DNA from: Donghicola tyrosinivorans
Lineage (GTDB): Bacteria; Pseudomonadota; Alphaproteobacteria; Rhodobacterales; Rhodobacteraceae
Assembly (NCBI RefSeq): GCF_003003355.1
Contig: NZ_PVTQ01000009.1
Coordinates: 62,001 to 126,000, forward strand
Length of the DNA: 64,000 bases
Direction of reading: 5' to 3'
The notes below the pieces were generated by a model, which was given only the letters and a program-made list of their open reading frames with translations, searched no databases and had not been told where the DNA came from. This document shows, one piece after another, positions 27,850 through 35,953 of this stretch. Position 1 is the stretch's first letter. Each line of letters opens with the position of its first letter. Position numbers and translations under genes: made by a program.

Positions 27850-28071
27850 TTAGAAGCCCAGACCTGCGTATTTGTTCTTGAACTTCGACACGCGGCCACC
27901 CTGGTCCAGCAGGCGCGAGTTGCCGCCGGTCCATGCGGGGTGCACGGTGGGGTCGATGTCCAGCGACATGGTGTCGCCTTCTTTGCCCCAGGTCGAGCGC
28001 ATTTTCAGGATGGTGCCATCGGTCATTTTGACGTCGATGAAGTGGTAGTCGGGGTGAATGTCTTTTCTCAT
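27850..28071 (-). CDS. rpmE: 50S ribosomal protein L31
   Basis: The 73-residue ribosomal protein starts [19 protein letters not shown] and ends with the usual lysine-rich KFKNKYAG segment. It lacks the CxxC zinc cysteines of the C+ form, so it is the zinc-independent type. It follows rplS by 11 bases and is closed by a strong terminator. Confidence 0.95.
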   Translation of the reverse strand: MRKDIHPDYHFIDVKMTDGTILKMRSTWGKEGDTMSLDIDPTVHPAWTGGNSRLLDQGGRVSKFKNKYAGLGF

Positions 28072-28082
28072 GACTACGATCC

Positions 28083-28460
28083 TTATGCGTTAGCTTTGGG
28101 CTTGTAGTTGGTAACTTCTGCGATACGGGCCGACTTGCCGCGACGCGAGCGCAGGTAGTACAGCTTCGAGCGACGCACGCGACCGCGACGTACAACTTCG
28201 ATGCTCTCGATGTTGGTCGAGTAGAGGGGGAATACGCGCTCTACGCCTTCACCGAACGAAATCTTGCGAACAGTGAACGAGCCCGCGATGCCTTTGCCGT
28301 TCTTACGGCCAATGCAGACGCCTTCGTACATCTGCACACGGCTACGGGTGCCTTCGGTCACTTTGTAGCCGACGCGGATGGTGTCACCGGCTTTGAAGTC
28401 GGGGATTTCTTTCCCCAGCGCAGCAATCTGCTCCGCTTCGATCTGAGCGATCAGGTTCAT
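28083..28460 (-). CDS. rplS: 50S ribosomal protein L19
   Basis: The 125-residue protein sits at the 30S-50S interface. [32 protein letters not shown] and [19 protein letters not shown] are typical. I start it at the ATG at 28460 (MNLIAQIE), with an AGGAGAA site; the in-frame ATG 33 bases further upstream adds a non-conserved leader. In many bacteria rplS follows trmD directly; here an AT-rich plus-strand gene lies between, so rplS-rpmE needs its own promoter in 28461-28735. Confidence 0.96.
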   Translation of the reverse strand: MNLIAQIEAEQIAALGKEIPDFKAGDTIRVGYKVTEGTRSRVQMYEGVCIGRKNGKGIAGSFTVRKISFGEGVERVFPLYSTNIESIEVVRRGRVRRSKLYYLRSRRGKSARIAEVTNYKPKANA

Positions 28461-28735
28461 CGCTGTTCTCCTAAATGCTTGTGGTTGATCCACAAAGGTC
28501 TGTTCGCCGCACCATAGCTCTTGGTCTTCTATCGGGTCCGCTGGATGCGCCCGCCAGAGATCGCTTGGCTTTCCTTATGTCATCCCGACATGGGGAAGGG
28601 CCCGATACCCGCCAGAAGAAGACGGAATCGCACTGGGTCCAACCATGCGCGGAATGCGCGCGGTATGTCAGGTTTTGCTGGGGTTGGCAAGGGGTAGGGT
28701 TAGTAGCTAAGCGTTTGATAGCAGGAGGCTAGAGA

Positions 28736-29485
28736 ATGAAAAACTTTGTAGACGGCGTATTGGCACACGGAATATTTTTAGGGGCGCTTTCAATCTTAAT
28801 GCTCTTTAGTCTTTATCAGACCTCCTTGTTTGATGATGAGGCATTGATCTCAGCTCTAATGGGGGCAGTAGTTGGCGGCGCATTCACGTTCTCTGCATCG
28901 TTCTGGATAAATGCGAAGGAAAAGAACGAAGAAGCTCATAGCGCGGTACTGATTGCCCAGAAAAAGCTCTTTGGCTATGCAGCTACCTTTGCGCTCATTG
29001 AGAAGAAATTGGAGGCCGTGAAAAAATTTCGAATTGACGAAAATGAAGCAAATTTCGGAACTATCGACCTTGAAATTGCTTTTGAGCCATTTGACGCGCG
29101 AGATGTCGCTTCCGTCCTTCCCATTCTTGAAGGTGAGCAGAAGGAAAAATTTCTGAACTATTTGGCTGTAAGTGAACTGATCGTCCGCAAGTTTGAGCGA
29201 CTGTGCTCTGCACAGATAGAAGTCGCGAAGACTGCTTCTTTGCCTGAGTCATCAATACTGTTAAAAGGGAATTTCACAATTGAGAACCCGCAGTCAATTG
29301 CGCAAGATTTGGAGAATATGTCGGCCTTCGCGCGTGATTTGCAGATGGAAGTATTAGGAAAAGCAGGAGATGGCGATTCCGACGAGCGTATGAGTAAACA
29401 GGCTGGGGTTCATATTTATAATCTCACAAAAAACTTCGAGCGAAAAACGGGCATGAAAACCGGATATTTAAATATTTCTGGCTAA
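28736..29485 (+). CDS. Hypothetical AT-rich membrane-anchored protein
   Basis: I do not recognise this 249-residue protein. Two hydrophobic segments (~residues 9-27 and 38-58) are followed by a ~190-residue, lysine- and glutamate-rich cytoplasmic part with helical character, including KKLEAVKKFRIDENE. The ATG has a GGAGG site 8 bases before it. Codon use is clearly more AT-rich than in neighbouring genes, and it lies on the opposite strand inside the otherwise continuous trmD-rplS region. This points to acquisition by transfer. It ends 7 bases before the trmD stop, convergently. Confidence 0.75.
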   Translation: MKNFVDGVLAHGIFLGALSILMLFSLYQTSLFDDEALISALMGAVVGGAFTFSASFWINAKEKNEEAHSAVLIAQKKLFGYAATFALIEKKLEAVKKFRIDENEANFGTIDLEIAFEPFDARDVASVLPILEGEQKEKFLNYLAVSELIVRKFERLCSAQIEVAKTASLPESSILLKGNFTIENPQSIAQDLENMSAFARDLQMEVLGKAGDGDSDERMSKQAGVHIYNLTKNFERKTGMKTGYLNISG

Positions 29486-29492
29486 GGTTCAA

Positions 29493-30269
29493 TTACTCCA
29501 ACAAATCAGGCCGACGCTCCCGAGTGATCCGCTCTGACTCTTCCTTGCGCCATTCGGCCACCTTTCCGTGGTGGCCGGACATTAGCACGGGGGGGATTTC
29601 TCGGCCCTTCCATTCGGCGGGGCGGGTGTATTGGGGGTGTTCCAGCATGCCGTTGGAAAAGCTTTCTTCCTCGATGCTTTCGGCATTGCCCAGAACGCCC
29701 GGCAGCAGGCGGACGGTGGCGTCCAGTAGGGCGTAGGCGGCGATCTCGCCCCCTGTCATCACGAAATCCCCGAGCGAGACCTCTTGGATGCCGTAGTGTT
29801 CCAGCACCCGCTCATCCACGCCTTCAAAGCGGCCACAAAGGATCGTAACCCCGTCGCAGCGCGACAGGTTGCGGGCCATTTGCTGGTCAAGCCGTTTGCC
29901 GCGGGGCGACATGTAGAGGATCGGCCAGTTGCCGCGGGCGCCGGCCATGGCGTCCTCGATCGCGTTGCCGACCACATCAGGGCGCAGCACCATGCCCGCG
30001 CCGCCGCCGGCGGGGGTGTCGTCCACGTTCTTGTGCTTGCCCACGCCGTAGTCGCGCAGACCGATGGTCTCTAGCTGCCAGCGGCCTTCCCGCAGGGCTT
30101 TGCCCGTCAGGCTTTCGCCCAAGATGCCCGGAAAGGTTTCAGGAAACAGCGAGATGATGCGCGCGGTCCAGACCCCTGCCAGTTCGGGGTTGGGGTCCAT
30201 CAGATCACGGGGCTGGACGGTCAGCTTGACCGCCTTGCGCCCGTGCGAGCGTTTGGGCGTGTCGGTCAT
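29493..30269 (-). CDS. trmD: tRNA (guanine-37 N1)-methyltransferase
   Basis: A 258-residue SPOUT enzyme that makes m1G37 and keeps the reading frame during translation. RIISLFPETFPGILGES, DDTPAGGGAGMVLRPDV and the knot block SLGDFVMTGGEIAA are diagnostic. A ~30-residue basic N-terminal extension (MTDTPKRSHGRKAVK) precedes the conserved core; some of it may be non-coding if a later start is used. It follows rimM by 3 bases. Confidence 0.96.
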   Translation of the reverse strand: MTDTPKRSHGRKAVKLTVQPRDLMDPNPELAGVWTARIISLFPETFPGILGESLTGKALREGRWQLETIGLRDYGVGKHKNVDDTPAGGGAGMVLRPDVVGNAIEDAMAGARGNWPILYMSPRGKRLDQQMARNLSRCDGVTILCGRFEGVDERVLEHYGIQEVSLGDFVMTGGEIAAYALLDATVRLLPGVLGNAESIEEESFSNGMLEHPQYTRPAEWKGREIPPVLMSGHHGKVAEWRKEESERITRERRPDLLE

Positions 30270-30272
30270 GGG

Positions 30273-30782
30273 TTATTCAAACAGTCCTTCGGGGGGATCG
30301 GCGATCACGCGGCCACCGGCGATATCCACGGTGGGCACGACCTCTTTGGTGAAGGGCAGAAGGACGGTGGTCTTCATGCCGGGGCCGAATATCTCCAGCA
30401 GGTCCGAGGCGCCGTGGTTCTGCACCGCCTTGATGGTGCCAAGCGCATTGCCGCCGGTGTCCAGCACGGTCAGTCCGATGAGGTCGGCGTAGTAGAATTC
30501 ATCCTCATCGGTGGCGGGCAGCTGGCTGCGCAGGGCGTATAGGCGCAGGCCGCGCAGGGCGTCGCCTTGTTCCTTGGTGTCCACGCCCGACAGGCGCGCG
30601 GCCAGACCGTTGCTGATCTGGCGGCTGATGGTCACCTCAAAGCTGCGGCTGCCGTCCTCGGAGGTGAGGGGGGCGTACATCGCGATATCTTCGGGGTTGG
30701 CGCAGTAGCTTTTCAGGCGCACTTCGCCTTTGACGCCGTAGGCTCCGCCGATGGCTCCTACACAGACGCGGTCTTCGGTCAT
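30273..30782 (-). CDS. rimM: Ribosome maturation factor RimM
   Basis: A 169-residue factor for 30S maturation that binds S19. The N-terminal VGAIGGAYGVKGEVRLKSY and the PRC-barrel part EFYYADLIGLTV fit the family. I choose the ATG at 30782, whose ATGA overlaps the stop of the small upstream peptide gene, with AGGG before it; an in-frame ATG at 30803 is possible but has a poor site. trmD follows 3 bases after the stop. Confidence 0.93.
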   Translation of the reverse strand: MTEDRVCVGAIGGAYGVKGEVRLKSYCANPEDIAMYAPLTSEDGSRSFEVTISRQISNGLAARLSGVDTKEQGDALRGLRLYALRSQLPATDEDEFYYADLIGLTVLDTGGNALGTIKAVQNHGASDLLEIFGPGMKTTVLLPFTKEVVPTVDIAGGRVIADPPEGLFE

Positions 30783-30925
30783 TTCACGGCCCTCATCACA
30801 CATAGTCCGTTGCGGCTTTCGCCGCCGATTTCATCGCAGAGTTTATTCTTTTCCGACCGTTCGTACATGACACCGGCAAAGAAGACGATGGCCAGAAGGA
30901 ACGGAAGGCGGATCAGCCCGAACAT
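30779..30925 (-). CDS. Small single-pass membrane peptide, 48 aa, coupled to rimM
   Basis: A 48-codon frame starts at the ATG at 30925, 12 bases after bluB, and stops with TGA overlapping the rimM ATG (ATGA). Residues 4-19 (LIRLPFLLAIVFFAGV) form one membrane segment, followed by a charged tail MYERSEKNKLCDE and two cysteines (30 and 42). The overlap with rimM and the clean hydrophobic-then-charged layout argue it is translated. No named family is recognised. Confidence 0.6.
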   Translation of the reverse strand: MFGLIRLPFLLAIVFFAGVMYERSEKNKLCDEIGGESRNGLCVMRAVK

Positions 30926-30937
30926 CAGGAAAGCCTT

Positions 30938-31564
30938 TCAGCGGGTTTCGACGGGTGGGACGGTGCGGACCTCCCATCCTTTGCGCTGGAGTTCGGGGGT
31001 GTCGTCCTCTTGTTCGGGATAGCCGATACAGAGGTAGGCCACCAGACGCCAATCCGGTGAGACGTCCAGATCACGGCATAGCTGGTCGGGGTCCAGAATG
31101 GAGACCCAGCCAAGTCCAAGCCCGTGGGCCCGCGCGGCCAGCCAGAACTGCATGATGGCCGAGACGACAGAATAACGGCGCATTTCGGGCATGGTGCCTG
31201 CGCCAAGGCCTTTGCCCTTGATCGTGGTTTCGTCACAGAAGACAGCCAGATGCACGGGGGCCTCTTGCATGCCGGACAGCTTGAGACCGGCATAGATTTT
31301 CGCCGCCTCGCCCGAATAGCCCTCAAGCGCTTCGGCGTTGGCGGTCTGGAAATTCGACAGCGCCGCAGCACGGGCCGCGGCGCTGGTCACGCGCACTAGG
31401 CGCCAAGGTTCGGACAGGCCCACAGACGGGGCCAGAGCAAACGTGGCAAGCAGGTCCGACAACAGGGGTTCCTCGACCGGATCGGTGCGGAAGTGGCGCA
31501 CGTCGCGCCGCCACCGCATGAGCCGGTCGAGCTCGTCCAGAAAACTGTCCGAAAACCCTGTCAT
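30938..31564 (-). CDS. bluB: 5,6-dimethylbenzimidazole synthase
   Basis: A 208-residue nitroreductase-fold enzyme that cuts reduced FMN with oxygen to give 5,6-dimethylbenzimidazole, the lower ligand of vitamin B12. The BluB hallmark RRDVRHFR (Asp21 matching the essential Asp of Sinorhizobium BluB) and LAPSVGLSEPWRLVRV separate it from general nitroreductases. YLCIGYPEQEDDTPELQR at the end is also typical. It lies 11 bases after rpsP in a translation operon, far from cobC-cbiB at 48.5-50.3 kb. Confidence 0.88.
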   Translation of the reverse strand: MTGFSDSFLDELDRLMRWRRDVRHFRTDPVEEPLLSDLLATFALAPSVGLSEPWRLVRVTSAAARAAALSNFQTANAEALEGYSGEAAKIYAGLKLSGMQEAPVHLAVFCDETTIKGKGLGAGTMPEMRRYSVVSAIMQFWLAARAHGLGLGWVSILDPDQLCRDLDVSPDWRLVAYLCIGYPEQEDDTPELQRKGWEVRTVPPVETR

Positions 31565-31575
31565 GGCAGAAGTGC

Positions 31576-31938
31576 TTATTCTTCTGCTGCTTCAGCTGCC
31601 GCTGCGGCCTTTTCAGCCTTCTCTTCAGCGCGCTCTTGAGCTTTCTTGCCGGGAACGGCTTTCTTGGGGTTGTTGCGAACTTTTTTCTCAACAACGCCAG
31701 CGTTTTCCAGGAAGCGTGCTACGCGGTCGGTCGGCTGTGCGCCGTGACCCATCCAGTACTGGACGCGTTCGATGTCCAGAACAACGCGACGCTCGTCGTC
31801 TTTTGCCAGCAGGGGGTTGTAGGTGCCCAGCTTCTCGATGAAGCGGCCGTCGCGGGGCATGCGCGAGTCGGTTGCAACGATTGCGTAGTGGGGGCGTTTT
31901 TTGCTGCCACCACGGGCCAGACGGATTTTCATGGACAT
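31576..31938 (-). CDS. rpsP: 30S ribosomal protein S16
   Basis: The first ~80 residues are a standard S16 ([30 protein letters not shown]). A ~40-residue alanine-, lysine- and glutamate-rich tail ([17 protein letters not shown]) extends it to 120, as in other alphaproteobacteria. Two ATGs are two codons apart; I use the first, with a GGAGACACT site. It lies between the chorismate mutase gene and bluB. Confidence 0.96.
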   Translation of the reverse strand: MSMKIRLARGGSKKRPHYAIVATDSRMPRDGRFIEKLGTYNPLLAKDDERRVVLDIERVQYWMGHGAQPTDRVARFLENAGVVEKKVRNNPKKAVPGKKAQERAEEKAEKAAAAAEAAEE

Positions 31939-31989
31939 TGGAGTGTCTCCTTCGAGGGTTTTCTTGGTTTTTCCAGAGTGGGCCGCGTC

Positions 31990-32292
31990 TTACGCGTCCT
32001 TCTGTTTTGCTTCGTGATGCTTGATCACTTCCTGAATGATGAAGTTCAGGAATTTCTTGGCGAATTCGGGGTCCAGATCGGCCTGAATCGCAAGGTCTTC
32101 GAGGCGCGCGATTTGCTTTTCTTCGCGCGCGGGGTCCGAGGGGGGAAGGTCGTGTTCGGCCTTCAGCTTGCCCACAGCCTGCGTGTGCTTGAACCGCTCG
32201 CCCAAGGTATAGACGAGGATCGCATCCAGACGGTCGATGCTTTCACGATGCTCTTTCAGCACGTTGGCGGCGCGGCTCACAGGATCAGTCAA
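31990..32292 (-). CDS. Chorismate mutase (AroQ class)
   Basis: A 100-residue all-helical monofunctional AroQ protein that turns chorismate to prephenate for Phe and Tyr synthesis. RESIDRLDAILVYTLGERF, the conserved AVGKLKAEHDLP and EEKQIARL fit the family. No ATG is available; the TTG at 32292 has an AAGGA site 8 bases upstream and overlaps the stop of the preceding GNAT gene, so I take it as the start. rpsP follows 51 bases later. Confidence 0.88.
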   Translation of the reverse strand: MTDPVSRAANVLKEHRESIDRLDAILVYTLGERFKHTQAVGKLKAEHDLPPSDPAREEKQIARLEDLAIQADLDPEFAKKFLNFIIQEVIKHHEAKQKDA

Positions 32293-32899
32293 GGGCCCAT
32301 CCTTCGGGTTTGAAATTGGGGTTCTGGTAAAAGCCGATTTCCTGCGCGATCGCGTCGGCGATCTGGCTGGAGCGGCATTTCTCGGGCGAGGGGTGGCGGT
32401 AGACCACATCGTTGCCATCGACGGACGGTGCCTCATGATCCTTTTTGCAGCCAAGCCGTTCGGCAAGGCGGATGGAATCGAGGTTCTTGGGGTCCAGATA
32501 GCTGACGGCGGTTTCCCACCCGCGCTTATAGTAGAAATAGCGGCGCACGGCGTCGGCGGCCTCAAGGGCGATGCCGCGACCGGCCACGCGGGGCCAGATG
32601 ATCCATGCGATCTCGGCTTCGGGCCAGCCTGCGGGTTTCCAGCCGCCGGCCATGCCGTAGGTCTCATCGGTTTCGGAATCGTGGATCATCCACATGCCGT
32701 AGCCGCGGATCTGCCAATGGCCGATTTCGGCGGCGTAAAGCATCCACGCCTCATAGGTGTTCAGCGGCCCGCCCATAAAGCGCGAACGGTAGCTGGAGAA
32801 CGTGGCCTTGAAGTCGGGGTAATCCTGTGGCTCGGGGCCGCGTAGAACCAGACGCTTGGTGCGGATCTCGGGGATCTTGGTGGGGACGAAGTCGCTCAT
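32285..32899 (-). CDS. GNAT-family N-acetyltransferase (first of tandem pair, downstream copy)
   Basis: A 204-residue RimJ/RimL-type acetyltransferase fold protein: TKRLVLRGPEPQDYPDF at the start, WPRVAGRGIALEAADAVRRY as the acetyl-CoA-binding loop, and NLDSIRLAERLGCKK near the end. Acceptor unknown; relatives modify ribosomal protein N-termini, which would fit the operon. It shares ancestry with the gene just upstream, whose stop overlaps its ATG by four bases. Confidence 0.82.
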   Translation of the reverse strand: MSDFVPTKIPEIRTKRLVLRGPEPQDYPDFKATFSSYRSRFMGGPLNTYEAWMLYAAEIGHWQIRGYGMWMIHDSETDETYGMAGGWKPAGWPEAEIAWIIWPRVAGRGIALEAADAVRRYFYYKRGWETAVSYLDPKNLDSIRLAERLGCKKDHEAPSVDGNDVVYRHPSPEKCRSSQIADAIAQEIGFYQNPNFKPEGWALD

Positions 32900-33438
32900 G
32901 CGTAGGCCTCCATACCGCCGTCCATCAGGTCGGCTGCCGAGAGGTGACGCCAGATTTCTTCCTGCCCGTAGCGGACATGGTTGAACATGCTTTCAAAGCG
33001 CGCGCCCATCTTACGGGCGACGGCCTTGCTGGCGTCATTAGGGGGCATGATCAGGCTGACAACAGTGCCCCAGCCCAAGGTTTCATAGGCGTAGGTGCGG
33101 GCGGCGATGGCGGCCTCGGTCGCGTAGCCTTTGCCGTCATAGCCTTCATAGATGTCCCAGCCGATTTCGGGTTCGGGCCAGCCTTCGGGGTTCCAAAGGC
33201 CGACGTTGCCGATCAATTCGCCGGTGTCCGACAGGGTCACAGCCCAACGGCCATAACCGCGCAACTGCCAATGCCCGATCTCACAGGCCAGCATGCGCCA
33301 ACTGGATTCGGGATGCGCAGGCCCACCACAAAACTTTGAACGCTCGGACGCATAGAAGGCCGAGAACACGGGGAAATCCCCGAGCTCGAACCCCCGCAGC
33401 GTCAAACGCTCGGTCTTTATGATGGGTGCTTTGGTCAT
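32896..33438 (-). CDS. GNAT-family N-acetyltransferase (upstream copy)
   Basis: A 180-residue acetyltransferase related to its downstream neighbour: TERLTLRGFELGDFPVF, the CoA loop YEGYDGKGYATEAAIAARTYAY, and NDASKAVARKMGARFE. The ATG overlaps the ffh stop by one base (TAATG), so translation is coupled to the signal-recognition-particle protein gene. The tandem GNAT pair probably reflects a local duplication. Confidence 0.82.
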   Translation of the reverse strand: MTKAPIIKTERLTLRGFELGDFPVFSAFYASERSKFCGGPAHPESSWRMLACEIGHWQLRGYGRWAVTLSDTGELIGNVGLWNPEGWPEPEIGWDIYEGYDGKGYATEAAIAARTYAYETLGWGTVVSLIMPPNDASKAVARKMGARFESMFNHVRYGQEEIWRHLSAADLMDGGMEAYA

Positions 33439-34952
33439 TACTTCTTCTTGCCGAACATGTTGGGCAGACCGCCAAGGCCGGGCATACCGCCGCCCATGCC
33501 ACCCAGACCGCCCATGCCCAGTTTGCGGGCCGTGCTTTCCAGCTGGCGGGTGTCGATCTGGCTGGGGTCGATCTGGCCGTCCGCGCCCATGCCGGGCATG
33601 TCCTTGCCGCGCATGGCCTGAATAGCCTGCTTGAGCATACCCTTGCCGCCCTTCTGGCTGATCTTTTTCATCATGTCCGCCATCTGGCGGTGCATTTTCA
33701 GCAACTTGTTCAGATCGGAAACGTCCTGACCTGCACCGGCAGCGATCCGCTTTTTGCGGCTGGCTTGCAGCAGGGCGGGGTTCGCACGCTCTTTCTTGGT
33801 CATCGAGTCGATCAGGGCGATCTGGCGGCGGATGACTTTGTCGTCCATGCCAGCGGCCTCGGCCTGCTTGGCCATCTTGGCCATGCCCGGCATCATCGAC
33901 ATCATGCCCTGCATGCCGCCCATTTTCAGCATCTGTTCCAGCTGGCCCTTCAGGTCGTTCATGTTGAACTGACCCTTCATCATGCGCTTCATCATGCGCT
34001 CGGCCTGTTCGGCCTCTAGGGTCTGCTGGGCCTTTTCAACCAGCGAAACGATGTCGCCCATGCCGAGGATACGGCCGGCCACACGCTCGGGGTGGAATTC
34101 TTCCAGAGCGTCCATCTTTTCGCCGAGGCCGACGAATTTGATAGGCTTGCCGGTGACAGCGCGCATGGAAAGAGCCGCACCGCCGCGACCGTCACCGTCC
34201 ATACGGGTCAGGACAACGCCCGAGACGCCGATCTTGTCGTCGAATTCGGTTGCAACGTTCACCGCGTCCTGACCGGTCAGGCCATCGACCACCAGCAGGG
34301 TTTCGCGGGGATTTGCCACGTCGCGGACAGCGGCGGCCTGCGCGATCAGTTCCTGATCGATGTGCAGACGGCCTGCGGTGTCCAGCATGTAGACGTCATA
34401 GCCACCCAGCGACGCCTGTGTCTTGGCGCGCTTGGCGATGGTGACGGGGTCTTCGCCTTTGACGATCGGCAGGGTGTCCACGCCGATCTGCTGACCCAGA
34501 ATGGCCAGCTGCTCCATCGCCGCGGGACGGTTGACGTCCAGCGAGGCCATCAGCACGCGCTTGCCTTCGCGGTCTTTCAGACGCTTGGCCAGTTTGGCGG
34601 TGGTGGTGGTCTTACCCGAGCCCTGCAGACCGACCATCAGGATCGGGGCGGGCGGGTTGTCGACCTTCAGCTTGCCGGGTTCGCCTTCGCCGGCCAGAAA
34701 CTCGACCAGTTCATCGTGAACGATTTTGACGACCTGCTGGCCGGGAGTAATGGATTTGGTAACTGCGGCGCCGGTGGCTTTCTTCTGGACCGCTTTGATG
34801 AAATCGCGGGCGACCGGAAGCGAAACGTCTGCCTCAAGCAGGGCAGTGCGGACTTCGCGCAGGGCGGTTTTCACATCGTCTTCGCTGAGTGCGCCCGCTT
34901 TGGTCAGCCGGTCAAAGACACCGCCAAGGCGTTCAGAGAGATTTTCGAACAT
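33438..34952 (-). CDS. ffh: Signal recognition particle protein Ffh
   Basis: A 504-residue SRP54 GTPase that directs nascent membrane proteins to the translocon. Order: N-domain helices, G-domain with P-loop GLQGSGKTTTTAKLA, DTAGRL and TKMD-like TRMDGD motifs, then a methionine-rich M-domain and a C-terminal glycine-methionine tail ending in FGKKK. I start at MFENLSERLG (34952), dropping five leader codons. It heads the minus-strand run through the GNATs, rpsP, bluB, rimM and trmD. Confidence 0.97.
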   Translation of the reverse strand: MFENLSERLGGVFDRLTKAGALSEDDVKTALREVRTALLEADVSLPVARDFIKAVQKKATGAAVTKSITPGQQVVKIVHDELVEFLAGEGEPGKLKVDNPPAPILMVGLQGSGKTTTTAKLAKRLKDREGKRVLMASLDVNRPAAMEQLAILGQQIGVDTLPIVKGEDPVTIAKRAKTQASLGGYDVYMLDTAGRLHIDQELIAQAAAVRDVANPRETLLVVDGLTGQDAVNVATEFDDKIGVSGVVLTRMDGDGRGGAALSMRAVTGKPIKFVGLGEKMDALEEFHPERVAGRILGMGDIVSLVEKAQQTLEAEQAERMMKRMMKGQFNMNDLKGQLEQMLKMGGMQGMMSMMPGMAKMAKQAEAAGMDDKVIRRQIALIDSMTKKERANPALLQASRKKRIAAGAGQDVSDLNKLLKMHRQMADMMKKISQKGGKGMLKQAIQAMRGKDMPGMGADGQIDPSQIDTRQLESTARKLGMGGLGGMGGGMPGLGGLPNMFGKKK

Positions 34953-35137
34953 GCCAAGCCCTTTCAAAGACCGTTAAAGTTATGCCACCCATGTAGGCGA
35001 CGCAGCGACATACGCCAAGCGCCCCCATGGGCGCAACGCGCTGATGGAGGGCGATCCCGGCAAAAGCCATGGGACCGGAAGTTTTCACGCTTCCGGAGAT
35101 TCCAGCGGGCTATGCCTGAATTGCCTGCCAGAGTCAA

Positions 35138-35169
35138 CAAAGGCGCACCCCGTTCAGGGCACGCCTTTG
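35138..35169 (-). terminator. Probable terminator of azoR
   Basis: An 8-bp stem (CAAAGGCG/CGCCTTTG, 35138-35145 with 35162-35169) has an inner GC extension with one internal loop. The T-tract on the minus strand is short (TTTGTTGACT). The rest of 34953-35213 holds only the ffh leader. Confidence 0.5.
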
Positions 35170-35213
35170 CACATTATATACAGGGCCGCGCAGAGGGAGG
35201 CGGGGCCAGCCGG

Positions 35214-35792
35214 TTAGGCGGCGATCTGTGCGACCGCGTCATAGGCTTTTTTGACCGAGCCGTCCGCGTCTACCGCCAACTGGTCTGCGGCCACGATGGT
35301 CACGTCGGTGATGCCGATAAAGCTGAGAACCTGCTTGAGGTAGGTGCTGGCGAAATCCACGGGTGAGCCTGCGGGCACACCGCCCGAAGCCACAGCGATG
35401 ATGGCGCGCTTGCCAGTCAGCAGACCTTCGGGGCCAGCTTCGGTGTAGCGGAAGGTGACGCCTGCGCGGGCGACCAGATCGATCCATGCCTTCAGACGGG
35501 CAGGGACGCCAAAGTTGTAGATCGGCAGGCCGATGACCAGCGTGTCGGCGGCTTGCAATTCAGCGATCATTGCGTCGGACAGAGCCAGCGTTTCCTTCTG
35601 GGCTTCGGTGCGTTGATCCGCGGGGGTAAAGTTCGCGCCGACCCATGCTTCGTCGATCAGGGTCAGGCCCGCCAGATCGCGGGTGGTGACCGTGTCTGCG
35701 CCCAGACGTTCGATGATGCGGGTGGTCAGATCGCGGGAGATCGAGCCTTCAGTGCGGACCGAAGAGTCAATGCGGAGTACAGAATTCGCCAT
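35214..35792 (-). CDS. azoR: FMN-dependent NADH-azoreductase
   Basis: A 192-residue flavodoxin-fold quinone/azo reductase that makes two-electron reductions. VLRIDSSVRTEGSISRDLT, the FMN-loop LPIYNFGVPARLKAWIDLVARAGVTF and ASGGV are typical of AzoR. It is divergent from a LysR gene across 161 bases, the standard layout for a LysR-controlled target, so induction by quinones or electrophiles is likely. A GAGG site lies before the ATG. Confidence 0.92.
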   Translation of the reverse strand: MANSVLRIDSSVRTEGSISRDLTTRIIERLGADTVTTRDLAGLTLIDEAWVGANFTPADQRTEAQKETLALSDAMIAELQAADTLVIGLPIYNFGVPARLKAWIDLVARAGVTFRYTEAGPEGLLTGKRAIIAVASGGVPAGSPVDFASTYLKQVLSFIGITDVTIVAADQLAVDADGSVKKAYDAVAQIAA

Positions 35793-35953
35793 AGTGGACC
35801 TCTTAAACTTACAAGTGAGGAGGGAGGGGGATGTGTTCTTTCTGCACCATCATTTGAACATTGCATTTTCGAACTCAATTGCGTGAAATATGTGATAGAG
35901 TGTGAGTAGGCGCACATAAATAATAACGAGTGAGCGGGACTGGGGAACGAGCA

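Noticed and set aside
34953-35213. SRP (4.5S) RNA next to ffh
   Set aside because: No GGAA/GCAG-type SRP RNA core hairpin was found in the spacer.
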